From the NCBI GenBank assembly GCA_019914945.1, contig CM034100.1, forward strand, positions 323,209 to 387,208: a DNA stretch of 64,000 bases, given 5' to 3'. The position numbers were made by a program, and so were the translations under genes. Positions 24,120-35,800 of the stretch are shown in pieces. The stretch is from Typha latifolia. Its lineage: Eukaryota > Streptophyta > Magnoliopsida > Poales > Typhaceae. The notes beneath the pieces were generated by a model. That model made no database searches. It was not told the DNA's origin and was given only the letters and a program-made list of their open reading frames with translations. Within the stretch, counting starts at the first letter, position 1; each line of letters opens with the position of its first letter.

Positions 24120-24320
24120 TCCAGCATACACTTCAAGATTGATCTCAAGAAAGAACTGTATCTAATTAGCTTCATCTTTCTTCAGGTTATGAATCTTGAT
24201 CACATATAGAAGGTAAAAAGAATAATATCCAAAGCACGCTTCAAGATTGATTCCAAGAAAGAAATTATCTCTAATTACCTTCACCTTTCTCCAGGTGATG
24301 AATCTTGATCGCGTATATTG
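24120..24320 (+). repeat. Two-copy tandem repeat, unit about 112 bp
   Basis: The phrase CTTCAAGATTGAT, followed by CAAGAAAGAA, CTAATTA, TTCA, CTTTCT and CAGGT..ATGAATCTTGATC, occurs at about 24131-24205 and again at about 24239-24311. On the minus strand each copy carries a splice-donor-like AAGGTAATTAG or AAGCTAATTAG. Confidence 0.75.
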
Positions 24321-24351
24321 TCAAATTAATTACCAATTTCTAAAAGATTAC

Positions 24352-24482
24352 CTTCGATCTCGGCTGGAGAAACACCTCCGGACTCCAAAACGTCCTCCTC
24401 GCTTCGATCACAGCAACAAAAGAACGATATGAACGGCTAGAGGGAGGTACAGATCGCAACCCATCCCACGATTCAAGATTTG

Positions 24483-24560
<78 letters not shown>

Positions 24561-24600
24561 GGAGAGTACTGGACCTTTCTCGGGGCACCTCTTTTTATAA
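24352..24600 (-). promoter_or_regulatory. Candidate minus-strand promoter and first exon of an unidentified transcript
   Basis: On the minus strand a TATA box (TATAAAAA, 24593-24600) is followed about 25 nt later by a pyrimidine-rich leader with a long (CT)n run. A moderately GC-rich segment then ends at a good splice donor, GAAG|GTAATC (exon end 24352). Downstream on this strand lies the 3.4-kb T-rich block, as expected for a plant intron. No second exon or protein was identified, so this could be a long non-coding RNA or the 5' end of a gene truncated by transposons. This is an inference. Confidence 0.35.
24486..24557. repeat. (GA)n microsatellite, 72 bp
   Basis: An uninterrupted GA dinucleotide run. 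On the minus strand it is a (CT)n leader just downstream of a TATA box. Confidence 0.95.
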
Positions 24601-24609
24601 GCCGAAGCA

Positions 24610-25832
24610 GTTCCACATATAGAAATTAAAACAGATGACCGATGGCGGGCCTTTTTCTTTTCCCTTCTTTAGTTCAATTAAACCTCATTCAAATCGTATA
24701 AAATATCTGTTGAAGCAGTAAAAAATTATTCATTTTCTTTTTAAACAGAGCAAGGTCTGATCGCCTGTTCTACTGTACAAAATAATCGGTTTTAATTTAT
24801 TTTTTTTAACTTTTTATATTTGGCTTATCTGTCAAAATTAGCTTCACTTTTTTTTTTCTTAAAATTAGTTTAACCTTATACGATTGAGCATTGAGACCTT
24901 TTTAACCTCTTCTTACTCCTTTCCTAAGCTTTTGTTGGAACCAAAATAAGGTCATGTTAGAACTTTTCGTTCCTTTTGTTTTCATATTTATTTTAGAGAT
25001 CCAATTGTCAGTAATTGTTCTTTTAAAATGAGAATTAAATTTATATAAAAAAATAATAGGTACCTTTGGAAGCTTAATAAGCTTCTACCCATACAGTGTG
25101 CCATAATAAGCTCTTTTTTTTAATCTCTGAGAGAAAATATTGGGGACTAGACCCCAATTAGTTAGAAAATTGTACCATATTTAAGGTTAATAAGGTCAAT
25201 CAGACCCCCATTTAACTTCTATATCTTCGAGTTATAAGAAATTGCATTGGAAACTAAATCACTGCAGCTTCTTTTGTGGAAGAAATATCATGGCCTCAAA
25301 AATATTCTTTCAGACAAATTGCACACAACTGACTGCAGTTCATAAAGGAAAAGCTAAATATATCTCTCATGCTTGAATGATCAATCTCATTGAAGGAAAT
25401 ATAGAAACTAACCATTGAGAACGAGGATAAAGTTAAAAAAAAACGTCCTCCAAGCATAGGCTAAGCTGCCTGAACAAGGAACATTGCATATTATGGATAC
25501 AACTAAATCCCACAAGAAATGAAAGAAAACACTAACCTGACTTAAAACAACCAACAGTTCTCTCCACTTTGCAAGATTTGTACAGTCGCGTTAACACATT
25601 CTCTACTCTTCTTCTCTTTACATCTAAATCGTCGGTTTAGATATTTAACCTCTCTGCGGAGACATCAGCCTTGGCATGATTCACTATGACCTCAAATTAC
25701 AGAATATACAGTTTCCAGTGCAAGCAACTAACTTAGTTTAGACTAGACTATATTGAATGTCCATATAAGTAGATGAACGGAATAGGGAGCAGCCCACACT
25801 AGCCCTTGGTAGCTGTACAAGTTCTATTTCTT
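24610..25832. other. Intergenic region downstream of PUMILIO
   Basis: AT-rich sequence holding the PUMILIO 3' UTR and flank. No other gene is supported. Confidence 0.4.
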
Positions 25833-27607
25833 TCATGAAGTATATGATGGCTGAATTCCAATTCTCCTTTCTGCATGTAAGGGAAAAAAATGACAGGAGT
25901 TATAGCCGCTGCATTTCCGAGACCAAGGTGTCCCTCCTGTAAGCGTTAAAGATGGCATTATGCCATAAAAAGGCATATTGAATTCGTCATACCTCCAGCT
26001 GCAACAAGCTTCTCCACACGTGCAACTATGTGCTTTCCGTAAGTGTACCTTTTCAGTGCATTTAAATGAACCTTTATTCGTGTAAGGATCAGCTCTCTCT
26101 GCTGATCATCACAGGTCTCCAAAACTTTCTGTACAACGTAATTCGCAAACTGATCTTTCATCATTGCCTACATATAAATGAACATTCATGTAAGCCAACA
26201 AGCTTTGTATGCATATACCACATGCTTGAGAAAAAAAATTGAAACTCAAAAACAAAAGTAGCAATCAATACACATTTTGTCTTCCAAGTTTGAGATGTTC
26301 AAAACTGAGTTATTATTGTTTAACTCACAAATTAGGTCATTTGGAAATATGATGTTCTAACCTATGTTATTTGAAATGACATTTTCCTTCTGTGAACAAC
26401 TAGGCCGGTCATGTGCATAACAGGAAATAAAGTCACTCTGTTATCAGACCACCAGAGCTAGCAGTTATGTTTTCTCCAATACATGCAACAGCACATTATT
26501 CCAAGAATCTCAGCTAAAGAACTGTGTAAAATAATTTGCCAACTGTCTCAAATTTAATGAGGTTGAAAGCTACAATACCTGAAGAGGTTCATTTTCATCA
26601 GTGGATCCAAGCATTTCATTTATCAAAATTTGACGTTCCACAGGACCTCCAAAAGCTAAACACTTCTCAACGACATTTGAAGCAAACTTCTGCTGGCTCA
26701 TTTGTACTATCTGTCCAGCTAGCTTCTTGATAATAGCTGATCTCTCATGAGGTTTTCCATGTTCTAGCACATGCTGCAACAAATCAGAGTAAGAAGGTTC
26801 ATGCACATGTTGCTCAAATCCAGACATAAAAAGGAGGTGCTTAAGGACAACATTGATCTAGTTATAATGTTCATCATCACTAAAAAAGGAGAATTGATGT
26901 AGTAAGATGATAATACTAGAACTTCAACAGATAGGGTACCAACCTGAACAACATAATTGCCATACTGGTTTTGTGCCAACAAGCAAACAGACTGAAAAAT
27001 CTCATCCATCATTATTTGCTGGGTTTTAGGTTCATCACAGTGCTCCAATACTCTCTGCATCAAACATATTCCTGTCAGTTGAATAAATGGTTGCAGGTAA
27101 AAACATGCATAAGCATCTCCATGCATATAGCCACAAGAAATTTAAGGATCTGCATACCTGTATAACACGGCAGCCATATGGATGGGTCGACAGTGTCACA
27201 ACTTGGTCATAGAAGGTTGTGATAATAAACTGGATAGCATCTTGAGGAATGCACTCAATGCATTTTTGTATGACATGATTTCCATTTTGATCCCGCACGC
27301 AGCGCATGACATGGCCATCAAGCTCGGCAACCATTTTCATCTGCTGATCAAGATCAACAACTTCTATCGCCTGCATTCACAGATTGTTATGCCCACAGGA
27401 GTTAAGAAAATTGTTACTCAGAATTGAGCTGTTTGTTGTGCTGATCTCTGACTTTCCTCTAAAGTAGCAAAGCAAATAAATAAATAAAAATAGCATTTGA
27501 CATCAGAAGATGCATTGCTGAAAAGGAGTTATTTCTCCAAAAGCAACTGTGTACCGTTCAACTTAATATCAGTGGTGTTGATCATGACCTATATCAGAAA
27601 AACCATC

Positions 27608-27639
<32 letters not shown>

Positions 27640-30600
27640 TTAAGAGTTCATACATAAGCATCAAACAATAGCACAAAATGAATATCACTGAGGTGTTAAG
27701 TGTTGCCAAACATATGGTATGGAAAAAACAACAGATGCAGTTGACAGGAAAAGGAAGAATCAACACACAGATAGAAAAAATAGTATGTCGTCCTATTGCA
27801 TGGAAATATCTGCATTTTAATTGAAATTTTTTTTTTTGGTAGCCACATTGCATTCTCTGTATCAGTAAATACATTCTACCAAGTTACATGTACCTTCTGG
27901 ATAACTCGGCAACCATACATCTGAAGGCTGAGTGCCAGTACATGCCCAGCCAGCTGATCAGCTAGTTCCCCTCTTTGAGCTGCACTTCCATGCTCAAAAA
28001 ACTGGTATGAAAGCAAATAATCAGCCTTCAGTGATCGAAGTAAGAAATATCATGCAAATACATCATGAGGGACCTAACCAACAAGTACCTTTTGGACCAC
28101 ATAATTTCCAAATACATCAGTCATCAATGTAAGAGCTTGAGGCATGATTTCTTGGAAAACCATGTTTATTTCTTCTGTTGTAGCTGTTTCTAGCTTTTGC
28201 TGTATGAATCGGCTTCCATATTGATCCACACTGGACATAGGAATTGTTCAATATAATGTACAAAAAATTAATAAAGGAAACATATCATCAAGTTATTATA
28301 AGGATGACACTAATAGCTCTAGGTTCTAAGTGAAGATAATAGCAAAACGGTGAGGCTTGCCCATTCAATTTAAAAGGTCATGTGATCAAGCCATAGAAAC
28401 TGCCTCTTCTAAAGTGAAGGTAAGGTTGGTACATCATATCTCCCCAGACCCCATGTAGGCAAGAGCCTCTTTGACGGAGATGCAATTCTAATAGTAAGAT
28501 TTTTTGCACTTGTATAACTGTGTTGCATACCTGAATTCAACAACATGGCCACCAATTTCCAACAGTTCATAGCATTTGGTTTTGTTGCTCTTAAGTTCCT
28601 CCAGAAGAGTGGGTACAAAACTGTCATCCATGTTACTTTTTATATCTGAATGCCATGAACTCATGGCACCTGCAGCTAAATTTCGCATGCCAGATGGAAA
28701 ACACATGTTGGGCTCACCGTGTCTAAGGGGACTACCAGGTCCCGCTGGAGAAGCAGGAAGGATAGGACTTGCTAGGGGGCTTCCTGGATAAGCAAGGCAA
28801 GAAGCAGGGTTTCCATAGTATACATGATTTAGACCCCCAGAGTTACCCACCAAAGGTATGCTATATTGTCTATGTGGCTGAGGCATCGTGCGAAGGTAAG
28901 CTTTCTGACAACCAAGTAAATCAACGTAAGAATTCCCCAGGTGAGTCCTCTCCACAGGAGGAGGATCATTAAAACTAGCTGCAACTTGAGCTGCAAATTC
29001 CGCTGCTTTGATGTACTGAATATAAAGGGGATCGATAGGCTTCTGAGGAGCAGCTGCAGCTGTTGGACTTCCAATTCTGTTAGGATCTAGCAAGTCTGTT
29101 GCTCCATTTAAAATCGATCTGGAAGACAAACCTCCTCCTGGTGACCTAGAACCAAGACTAGGGGATGCGAATCCAGATCCAACAGCAGCATTTCCAAAAT
29201 GTGGTGAAAAACTAGGATTAATATGATTTACTGCTGGATTGATGGAACACCCACCTGGGCCAAAATTTGCATAAGCTGCATTTCCACAATCTGCATTTAG
29301 AAAATGAAAAAGAAAATTGCCTAGATTATCAGCTGAAGAGGCAGAAAATTTCCCCATGTTAAAATACTCTCCATTAGACCCTCCAGTTCCCCTAGTGAAG
29401 TCAGAAAATAAAGGTTTCATTAGTTTTTTAACAGAGGGCATACCTAAAAGTCCAGGCTCAGACAAGTAAGAATGCTGCTCAACATTATGCTTAGTTCCCT
29501 GACGTTCCACAAAGAAGTTCCGATTATTATCAATTTCCTTTTGGAGATTGGATGGTGCAATAAAATCTTTGTTGACGGATCGAGATGCTGACAAGCTCAT
29601 GCCAGAAAACGACGCTACAATGTCTTCATGCTCAGCAGCACCAGCTGAAGCGAAGGAACATGAATTGCTGCTACTCTTTTTATCATTGGCACCAAGTCTC
29701 ACACCTACAGGAGGATGGCGAGGACTAGGAGCCCTTCCTATCAGTTGAGGATCAGGAGATGCAGTTCGTGGAAGAGATGGTCCTAAAACAGATGCAAATG
29801 TACGAGAAGCTGATGAGCCATTATTTTGAATCCCGGTGACATTTTGGGCATTGCCACCTGGCTGCAGGCCACCTATAGCACCAACCTCATTATGTAAAGC
29901 ATTCTGTGTTTCACCAGAACCTAATAAGCTGAAGGCATTACTGTTTGAATTCCGACCATCGAGATGAGATGGATGACTTAGGCAAGACAGGTCATCCTGC
30001 AATATGTAATTACTGTAAGCTACAAAAAACATAATAAAAGTTCATGTATAAATCAGCGATAAGGAACAGAAAAGAAAATAAAGTGAACAGAATGACAGCA
30101 TATGTTGATATTTTCCAAAGTTTAGTTATATACTATTTGTATCTCTCCTACTGGATAATTTTTTCTTCTTTGAGGCAAGTGCGACCATGGGCACCATCAT
30201 CAACTTTAAAAAATTTTAAGTTTTGACATTAAGTCCACAAGATCTTATGAGTGATGATCATCTTTAACTTCTATTGGACGAACTCGCAAGAGTGAAGCAT
30301 TCCTATGAAGATGAAGAAGGCTCAGTTAAAACTTCAAAAAGTTAGATCAGCACTGCTAATCAATAACGTGTGATCAAATAGGTAAACAAGAGAAACATTC
30401 TAGCACAAATGAAGGCATCCCAACAAAATGGAGTAAGGCTTTTAGTTAAGCATTTGATAAATTGGCGCTGAATCAGCACCACCAGATAAGTAGCTTAACT
30501 GCAGGTGATTAAATATATAGGTTTAAATAATCATTGATGCTACATTTGGCATCAGATAACTAAAATGGATTTCATCTATGTAAATAACATGATATAGGTA

Positions 30601-32479
30601 CTGTGAAACAGGATAGTCTAATTGAATAGATTAAAAAGTACTCACAGAGCAAGTTCCAAATCATAAAACTTTCAAAACAATGAAACACTAATTTACCATG
30701 AAATGTATAACTTTCTTCCCTTTCACTTAGAATAACTTGCCCTGAAGAGGCTAAATCTATTGTTCAGGTTTGGACCATCGAATCGTACCTCAATATCAAC
30801 CTGTCAACTCTCATGTACATTCTATAATAACAAATACTTTAATGCACCTTTAAAAATTATAATATTAATCTAACGGCTATAATAGTCGATTTTCATACCC
30901 GGTACCGGTTTTCCGGTACCGATTCTAAAACCACATTACGTAATAAAACGAGTATATTAGTTAAGAAGATTTAATTACAAATGCCTAACTTCCCAATTTT
31001 TTTATTATACCCTTGAAGATTTTAACCATTAGATCTTCATCAAACTGATTGATAAACAATTAATTTTATGGTACGGAAGAAGCGCTCTACATATTTTTTT
31101 TCTTCCGTTAAGATTTCTCTCTTAAATATAATTATGCCTTAATTATAGGAGATATCATTTAATATTAAATAATTTAAATTTAATTATTTGGAGATAAACT
31201 TCAATTTAAATATAATTCTCTATCTCTATCTATTAAAATTTAATTTAAATCAATCTTAAACTAATGGGAGATATATGTAAATAATCAAAAATAATCAAAA
31301 AGATAAAATGTAATTAAATTTTCATCAAGTTAATTATAAAAGACATCAATACCCTTATTTTGATATATATACATTACTCTCAGTTAATGATATATATGTC
31401 TTTTACTTGATAAAATATTAAGATAATATAATTGTCAAAAAATAATGTGCAAGATTATATATCTAAAAAAAATTACCTACTAAATCAGTAATATCTTTCG
31501 TTCCTATAATACCCTTAAATATCTTAACCGTTAGATCTTCGTCAAACTGATTAATAAAAAATAAACTGATTAATAAAAAATTAACTCTATGGCACGAAAG
31601 AAACGCTCTTCTATAATTGCTACATGAAGTACCATTTCAACCCAATTGTTACTCCAAAAAGAATAGTTTGATGAACTAACATTCAATTGGATGATTAGGT
31701 GAGCGCTAACAGATAGGTAACATACTGCAGTAAGTTCTTTTTATAAGTGAGTGTAACAATAGCACAATGGTGTAAAAAAGACATCACAAATATAAATAAC
31801 AGCATTGCAAAGAAATTGACGAAAAAATAATCGGTACACTGAAATCTAACCGAAACCAGATAACATCATGTAGGATTTGCAAAATTTAGAACCATAAGAT
31901 CAAAAGAAAATAAATCTTAAATCAACATTGCGCTCATCCTATATTCCTATCACAATAAAACTTGACAAAGAGACACCAAGCGATCACCTGAAAGTAATCA
32001 TCAGAGCACTTATGTCGGCCAATCTCAATCCCCGGCAACCCGATCAGGCCGTCTCCGCCCTTGACTAACCAATCCCCGGAATCAGACGCCAAATTTGACT
32101 CCGTTACAATCCCCGGTTGCATCGAGAAGAGTGATCTGCCGCCCTCGTCCCCGACCCTATTCGGCTTCCTCCCAATACCTACCGGCAACCTCTGCGTGGA
32201 TCGCCAATCTTCCTTGGAAAGCAAAGGCGGCGGGAGCCGAGGGTTCAAATGTGCGTTTGAGTAGTAGTAGGATAGGTACGCTGGATCAAAACGCAGCTCC
32301 TCTTCCGTCAAGAAACCATTTTGGTTCTCCAAACCCTCCATGGTTGGCGGCGCAGAGCCACTCCGGAGAAGATCCATCTCCCTCTCCCGAAGGATCGCTT
32401 CTTGCCTCCTCTGCTCCAGTAATAGCAAACCTACATCCTCTCCACCATACCCATCTCTAATCCCCATCTCGGAAGGCAT
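25833..32479 (-). CDS. PUMILIO/PUF RNA-binding protein (Arabidopsis APUM1-6 group)
   Basis: Cytoplasmic post-transcriptional regulator that binds 3' UTRs to control mRNA stability and translation. I assemble nine exons: 32479-31988, 29996-28531, 28230-28089, 28001-27894, 27370-27158, 27054-26944, 26773-26579, 26167-25993 and 25870-25833. All junctions are GT-AG and in phase, giving 979 aa. The N-terminus has the plant PUM-specific [13 protein letters not shown] and [20 protein letters not shown] motifs. The C-terminal half is a full eight-repeat PUM-HD. Recognition triplets from R1 to R8 are SRQ, NYQ, CRQ, NHQ, CRQ, NYQ, SNE and NYQ, predicting the canonical UGUA(N)AUA site. The protein ends [12 protein letters not shown], as is usual for the group. 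I chose the ATG at 32479 because an acceptor (TGCAG, about 32509) lies just upstream, implying a spliced 5' UTR. Retention of the last intron would stop at 25958 instead. Confidence 0.96.
27608..27636. repeat. (TA)n microsatellite in a PUMILIO intron
   Basis: A pure AT dinucleotide run within intron 4 of the PUMILIO gene. Confidence 0.9.
30830..31620. repeat. Repeat-derived insert in PUMILIO intron 1
   Basis: The 2-kb first coding intron holds two diverged direct copies of a phrase of about 100 bp. They are near 31005-31095 and 31505-31610, sharing ACCCTTnAAnAT, TTAACCnTTAGATCTTC and CAAACTGATTnATAAA, and ending GGTACGGAAGAAGCGCTCT or GGCACGAAAGAAACGCTCT. A perfect hairpin, GGTACCGG-TTTT-CCGGTACC, sits at 30901-30920. 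The pattern suggests an old transposon, possibly a short LTR or MITE type. No target-site duplication was found. Confidence 0.55.
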
Positions 32480-32879
32480 CTCTACTTTGTTCTCAGTAAC
32501 GATTCTGCACAGAGATACGAACGAAAGAGATGAAACTACAAGGAACGGAAGCAACTTTGAGCAATCCAACACTTCTAAAGTAAAAATTAAAAATTCGAAC
32601 TTTTAGCCATTATAGACATTATCCACCGCACTCGTCACGGAATACTGAAAAAACTTTAGAAAAAAAAAAGAGGTAATCTTGAATCTTGAGAACTGACCAT
32701 TCCGATTAATACAGCGATTTCCGTTGAAAAACGAAGAAACGAAACGGAAAGCTACGATCTTTCTAATCTCTAGTTCATGGAAATCGATGATTCTACTCAA
32801 ATTTCATTCAAGTCGTTCGAGGCATTAAAAGGGAGAGGGAGACAGGTGAGGAGGACAGCGTTGGGGAAGAGGGAAGGAA

Positions 32880-35800
32880 GACGAGAGAACAGTAACAAGT
32901 ACGGTTTGGTTGATAAACACAACGGCCGACGCAATCCCTACCGTTAAATTCATAATCCAACGGCCGAAGTAGATTAAACAGGGAGGATTTGGTCTAGGGT
33001 TTTATTGCAGGGATTTAATTAGCAACGCACTGCCGGAAATGGAAATATTTTTCCTCTTAATTTCTTTGCTAAATATCGACCAAAAACGTCCCCCGTTAAC
33101 CCGAAACGGAAAAGCATCTGATTGAATCCAAAATTAAATTCCATTTAAGATATTTTGGGAAGGTTTTGGGTATCTTTTCACTTTGTCGTAAGTGCGGAAA
33201 AGGGAGAGGGCAGTGGTCCCAAGTGGTCGTTAACGATGGGGCGGGTGCTAATTATCCGGTGTTGCGTGTGATGCGATGAAGGGCGAGGCGGAACGCCACG
33301 TCGCGGTTGCTGGATCCGCTCGTGAGAGGTCGCACGTGAGCAGGTCAGGGATGGGCCCCGCACCCATTCCTTCTTCGCTTCTTCCGAAAGCGACCGGAAA
33401 TATCTAACCTAAGATTTTTCCGTACGGTCATTTTACGATTTGCTGAATAAAAAGAAGATCCGGATATTTCTTTACTGGAATTACGGCCGTCTGATTCCCG
33501 AGCTCCAAATATCTGATTAGATCGAACGCCGATGGCGGATAACGTTTATCGGCATTTCTATTCGGGAATATCTTCCTCGTGGAATAAGTGGGCCATTGCA
33601 GGATCTGATAGCTTTATTTATCTTGTTACAAGAACTTCAGCACTAGCTTAACCTGGACAAGTCTATATATCTATCCTGTCCTATCCACCATGATGTTTTT
33701 CGAACCGCTTTCTCCCCTCCCCACCATGAGTTCTGCTTCTTGTTACGCTGGATAATAACCTTATCCACTTTAATATGTTCTTGTCTTTATATAATTTGAT
33801 ACAAATTGCATTCTCCAGTTAATATTATTATTGCCTCTTTAAGTTTGATATCACTTTTTCAAATGAACGTAAGCTAAAGCTCAAAATGCCAAAAGCCGGT
33901 ATAGAAAACGCCCAGCTATTTTGGCACTGTAACAAACATAACCTGCAAGTGGTCATGCCTTTGGTGCTGCCATCTTAGATCTGCCATTTGCCATTTGCCA
34001 TTTGCCATTTGCACCATTTGGATAAGGTCCATGATTGACCAACCTTTCCACCATCACTCCAACTACATTACATTCGTCTCATCTTGGCACCAAACTTTAC
34101 ACAGCGGTCCTACCTCTATTTCCGTTGGTTTTTCTTTTCTTAATGTTAACCTCGAATTAACAAATGGGTGCTTCAAACTCCAAAGCATGGTCTCTTCTTA
34201 TAAACAATCCGGATATGGAGAGGGTGTGGCCTGGAACGTGAAAGCTTTAAAAAGGGCTTAGGCACGGGAGAGGAAAGATGCTTCCTTCTTAATTCATATG
34301 GATTAAAGAAGTTTTAATGAAGACGGATGAGGTTGTTGTCATCATCCAGGGAGCACGTGCATGGCATCATCTTCTCTGGTACGATATTAATTACGCACCA
34401 ACTGTTGAAGTTTTCGCTGAAATGGCGCAGTTTCCGAGGAGAGGGGGTGGGGGTGGGGGTGGGGTGGGGGTGGAGGTGGGAGAGAAGTCGGTGCGTGATC
34501 GCCCACAGAGAAAAGGGAGCTGATTTTATGCATACCGCACTGGAGGAAATTACCGAAGGAGTGAGTGCGCGTGGGAAAGTGAACGCTTCTAGTTGACATG
34601 GATGTAGTTAATTGCCGCGTTTGAGAATGTAGACGATCTTCTGGACAGAAAGAGGTGGTGGGCAGTGCTCCGTGCCGACCGACGGCGTGTAAACCGTGGA
34701 TTGAGCGATTCTGGATAAGAGCTCTCCAGTCTGAAACAGCAAACAGGCTTTCATGACCTCATCCGATGGCAACGTGGCGCTATATGTAGTTCCTATGACG
34801 GGCCATCGGTTGGGCTTTATAAGGGCTTTTATTAGGTGATTGCTATTATGGGCTACAACGTTTGGGCTTATAACTCGATTGGCACGAGTATTAATCTAAC
34901 CTGTCAGATTCCCACAATCTATTATTTGATTTACCTGTCAATGCTTGTCTAGATTATGGTAGAGTTGGCAAGATGAATTGTGGTATCGTATCTATCAAGT
35001 GACGAGGATGTCTAAACCTCTGGCCTGGCCCCTTCAACATTGTCTGGAATAAGAGTTGCTTAATTTTGCATTATCAAATTAGGATTACTCCAAACGATCA
35101 ATAGCTAGCTTCCAGAGACGGTCACAAATTGCCTTTGTTCTCTACCTAAAGACTATTCATTTTTTGGGCATAGATAGATAGATTCGTGTGGAAGGAAAAG
35201 AGAAAAGAGTTGGATAAGGAGCCACAGCCACCTCAATGATATGAGATATCCCCCCCCCAGTTGGTGCTTGTAGTCCTTCTAGAAGAGTCAAACACCCCCA
35301 AATTGCCATTTAAAAAATTCCTTCACCTAACTTGGAGAAGAAACCAAAGGTAGGTGGAAGGCTATCAGTTTCCTCACAATTACATATTTATATATATAAT
35401 TACACTTAAATTTAAGATGCCAAGATTAAGCGTTGAAGTTCAACTGAGTTTCGCCACCTGTCGTCCAGCCATTGGCCGGTGAGGAAGTGGGTCACCATCA
35501 CCCTGCCATACTTTAGCCAACCAAGAACTAGAAAGGTGGCATCGAGTTGGAAAGTATTAGGTGGGCATGTCAAAGACTATGCCATTGTCAAAGCCCCTAT
35601 CTTCCTCTCCAATGCAGTTGAAGTCATTCCCCTATGTTAACACAAGATATTTCTTAGAGGCGAAGCTGGCTGTGGCTTAGTCAGCCATTTCTTTCATTGC
35701 AACCAACTGACTAAATCATACAATAATTTACCCTGAAATTGGGATTCAGCAACTGTGAATACAAGTCCAGGTTAAAAAAACTTTGTTGGGCCATCTTATT

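Noticed and set aside
24340..24588. Minus-strand open frame with a long Ser-Leu repeat
   Set aside because: The repeat is a translated (CT)n microsatellite; the rest matches no known protein. I treat the segment as a possible non-coding leader.
25958..25992. PUMILIO stop at 25958 as the main C-terminus
   Set aside because: A good donor and acceptor restore the conserved family ending in a short last exon (25870-25833), which is the better model. The read-through is kept only as a possible isoform.
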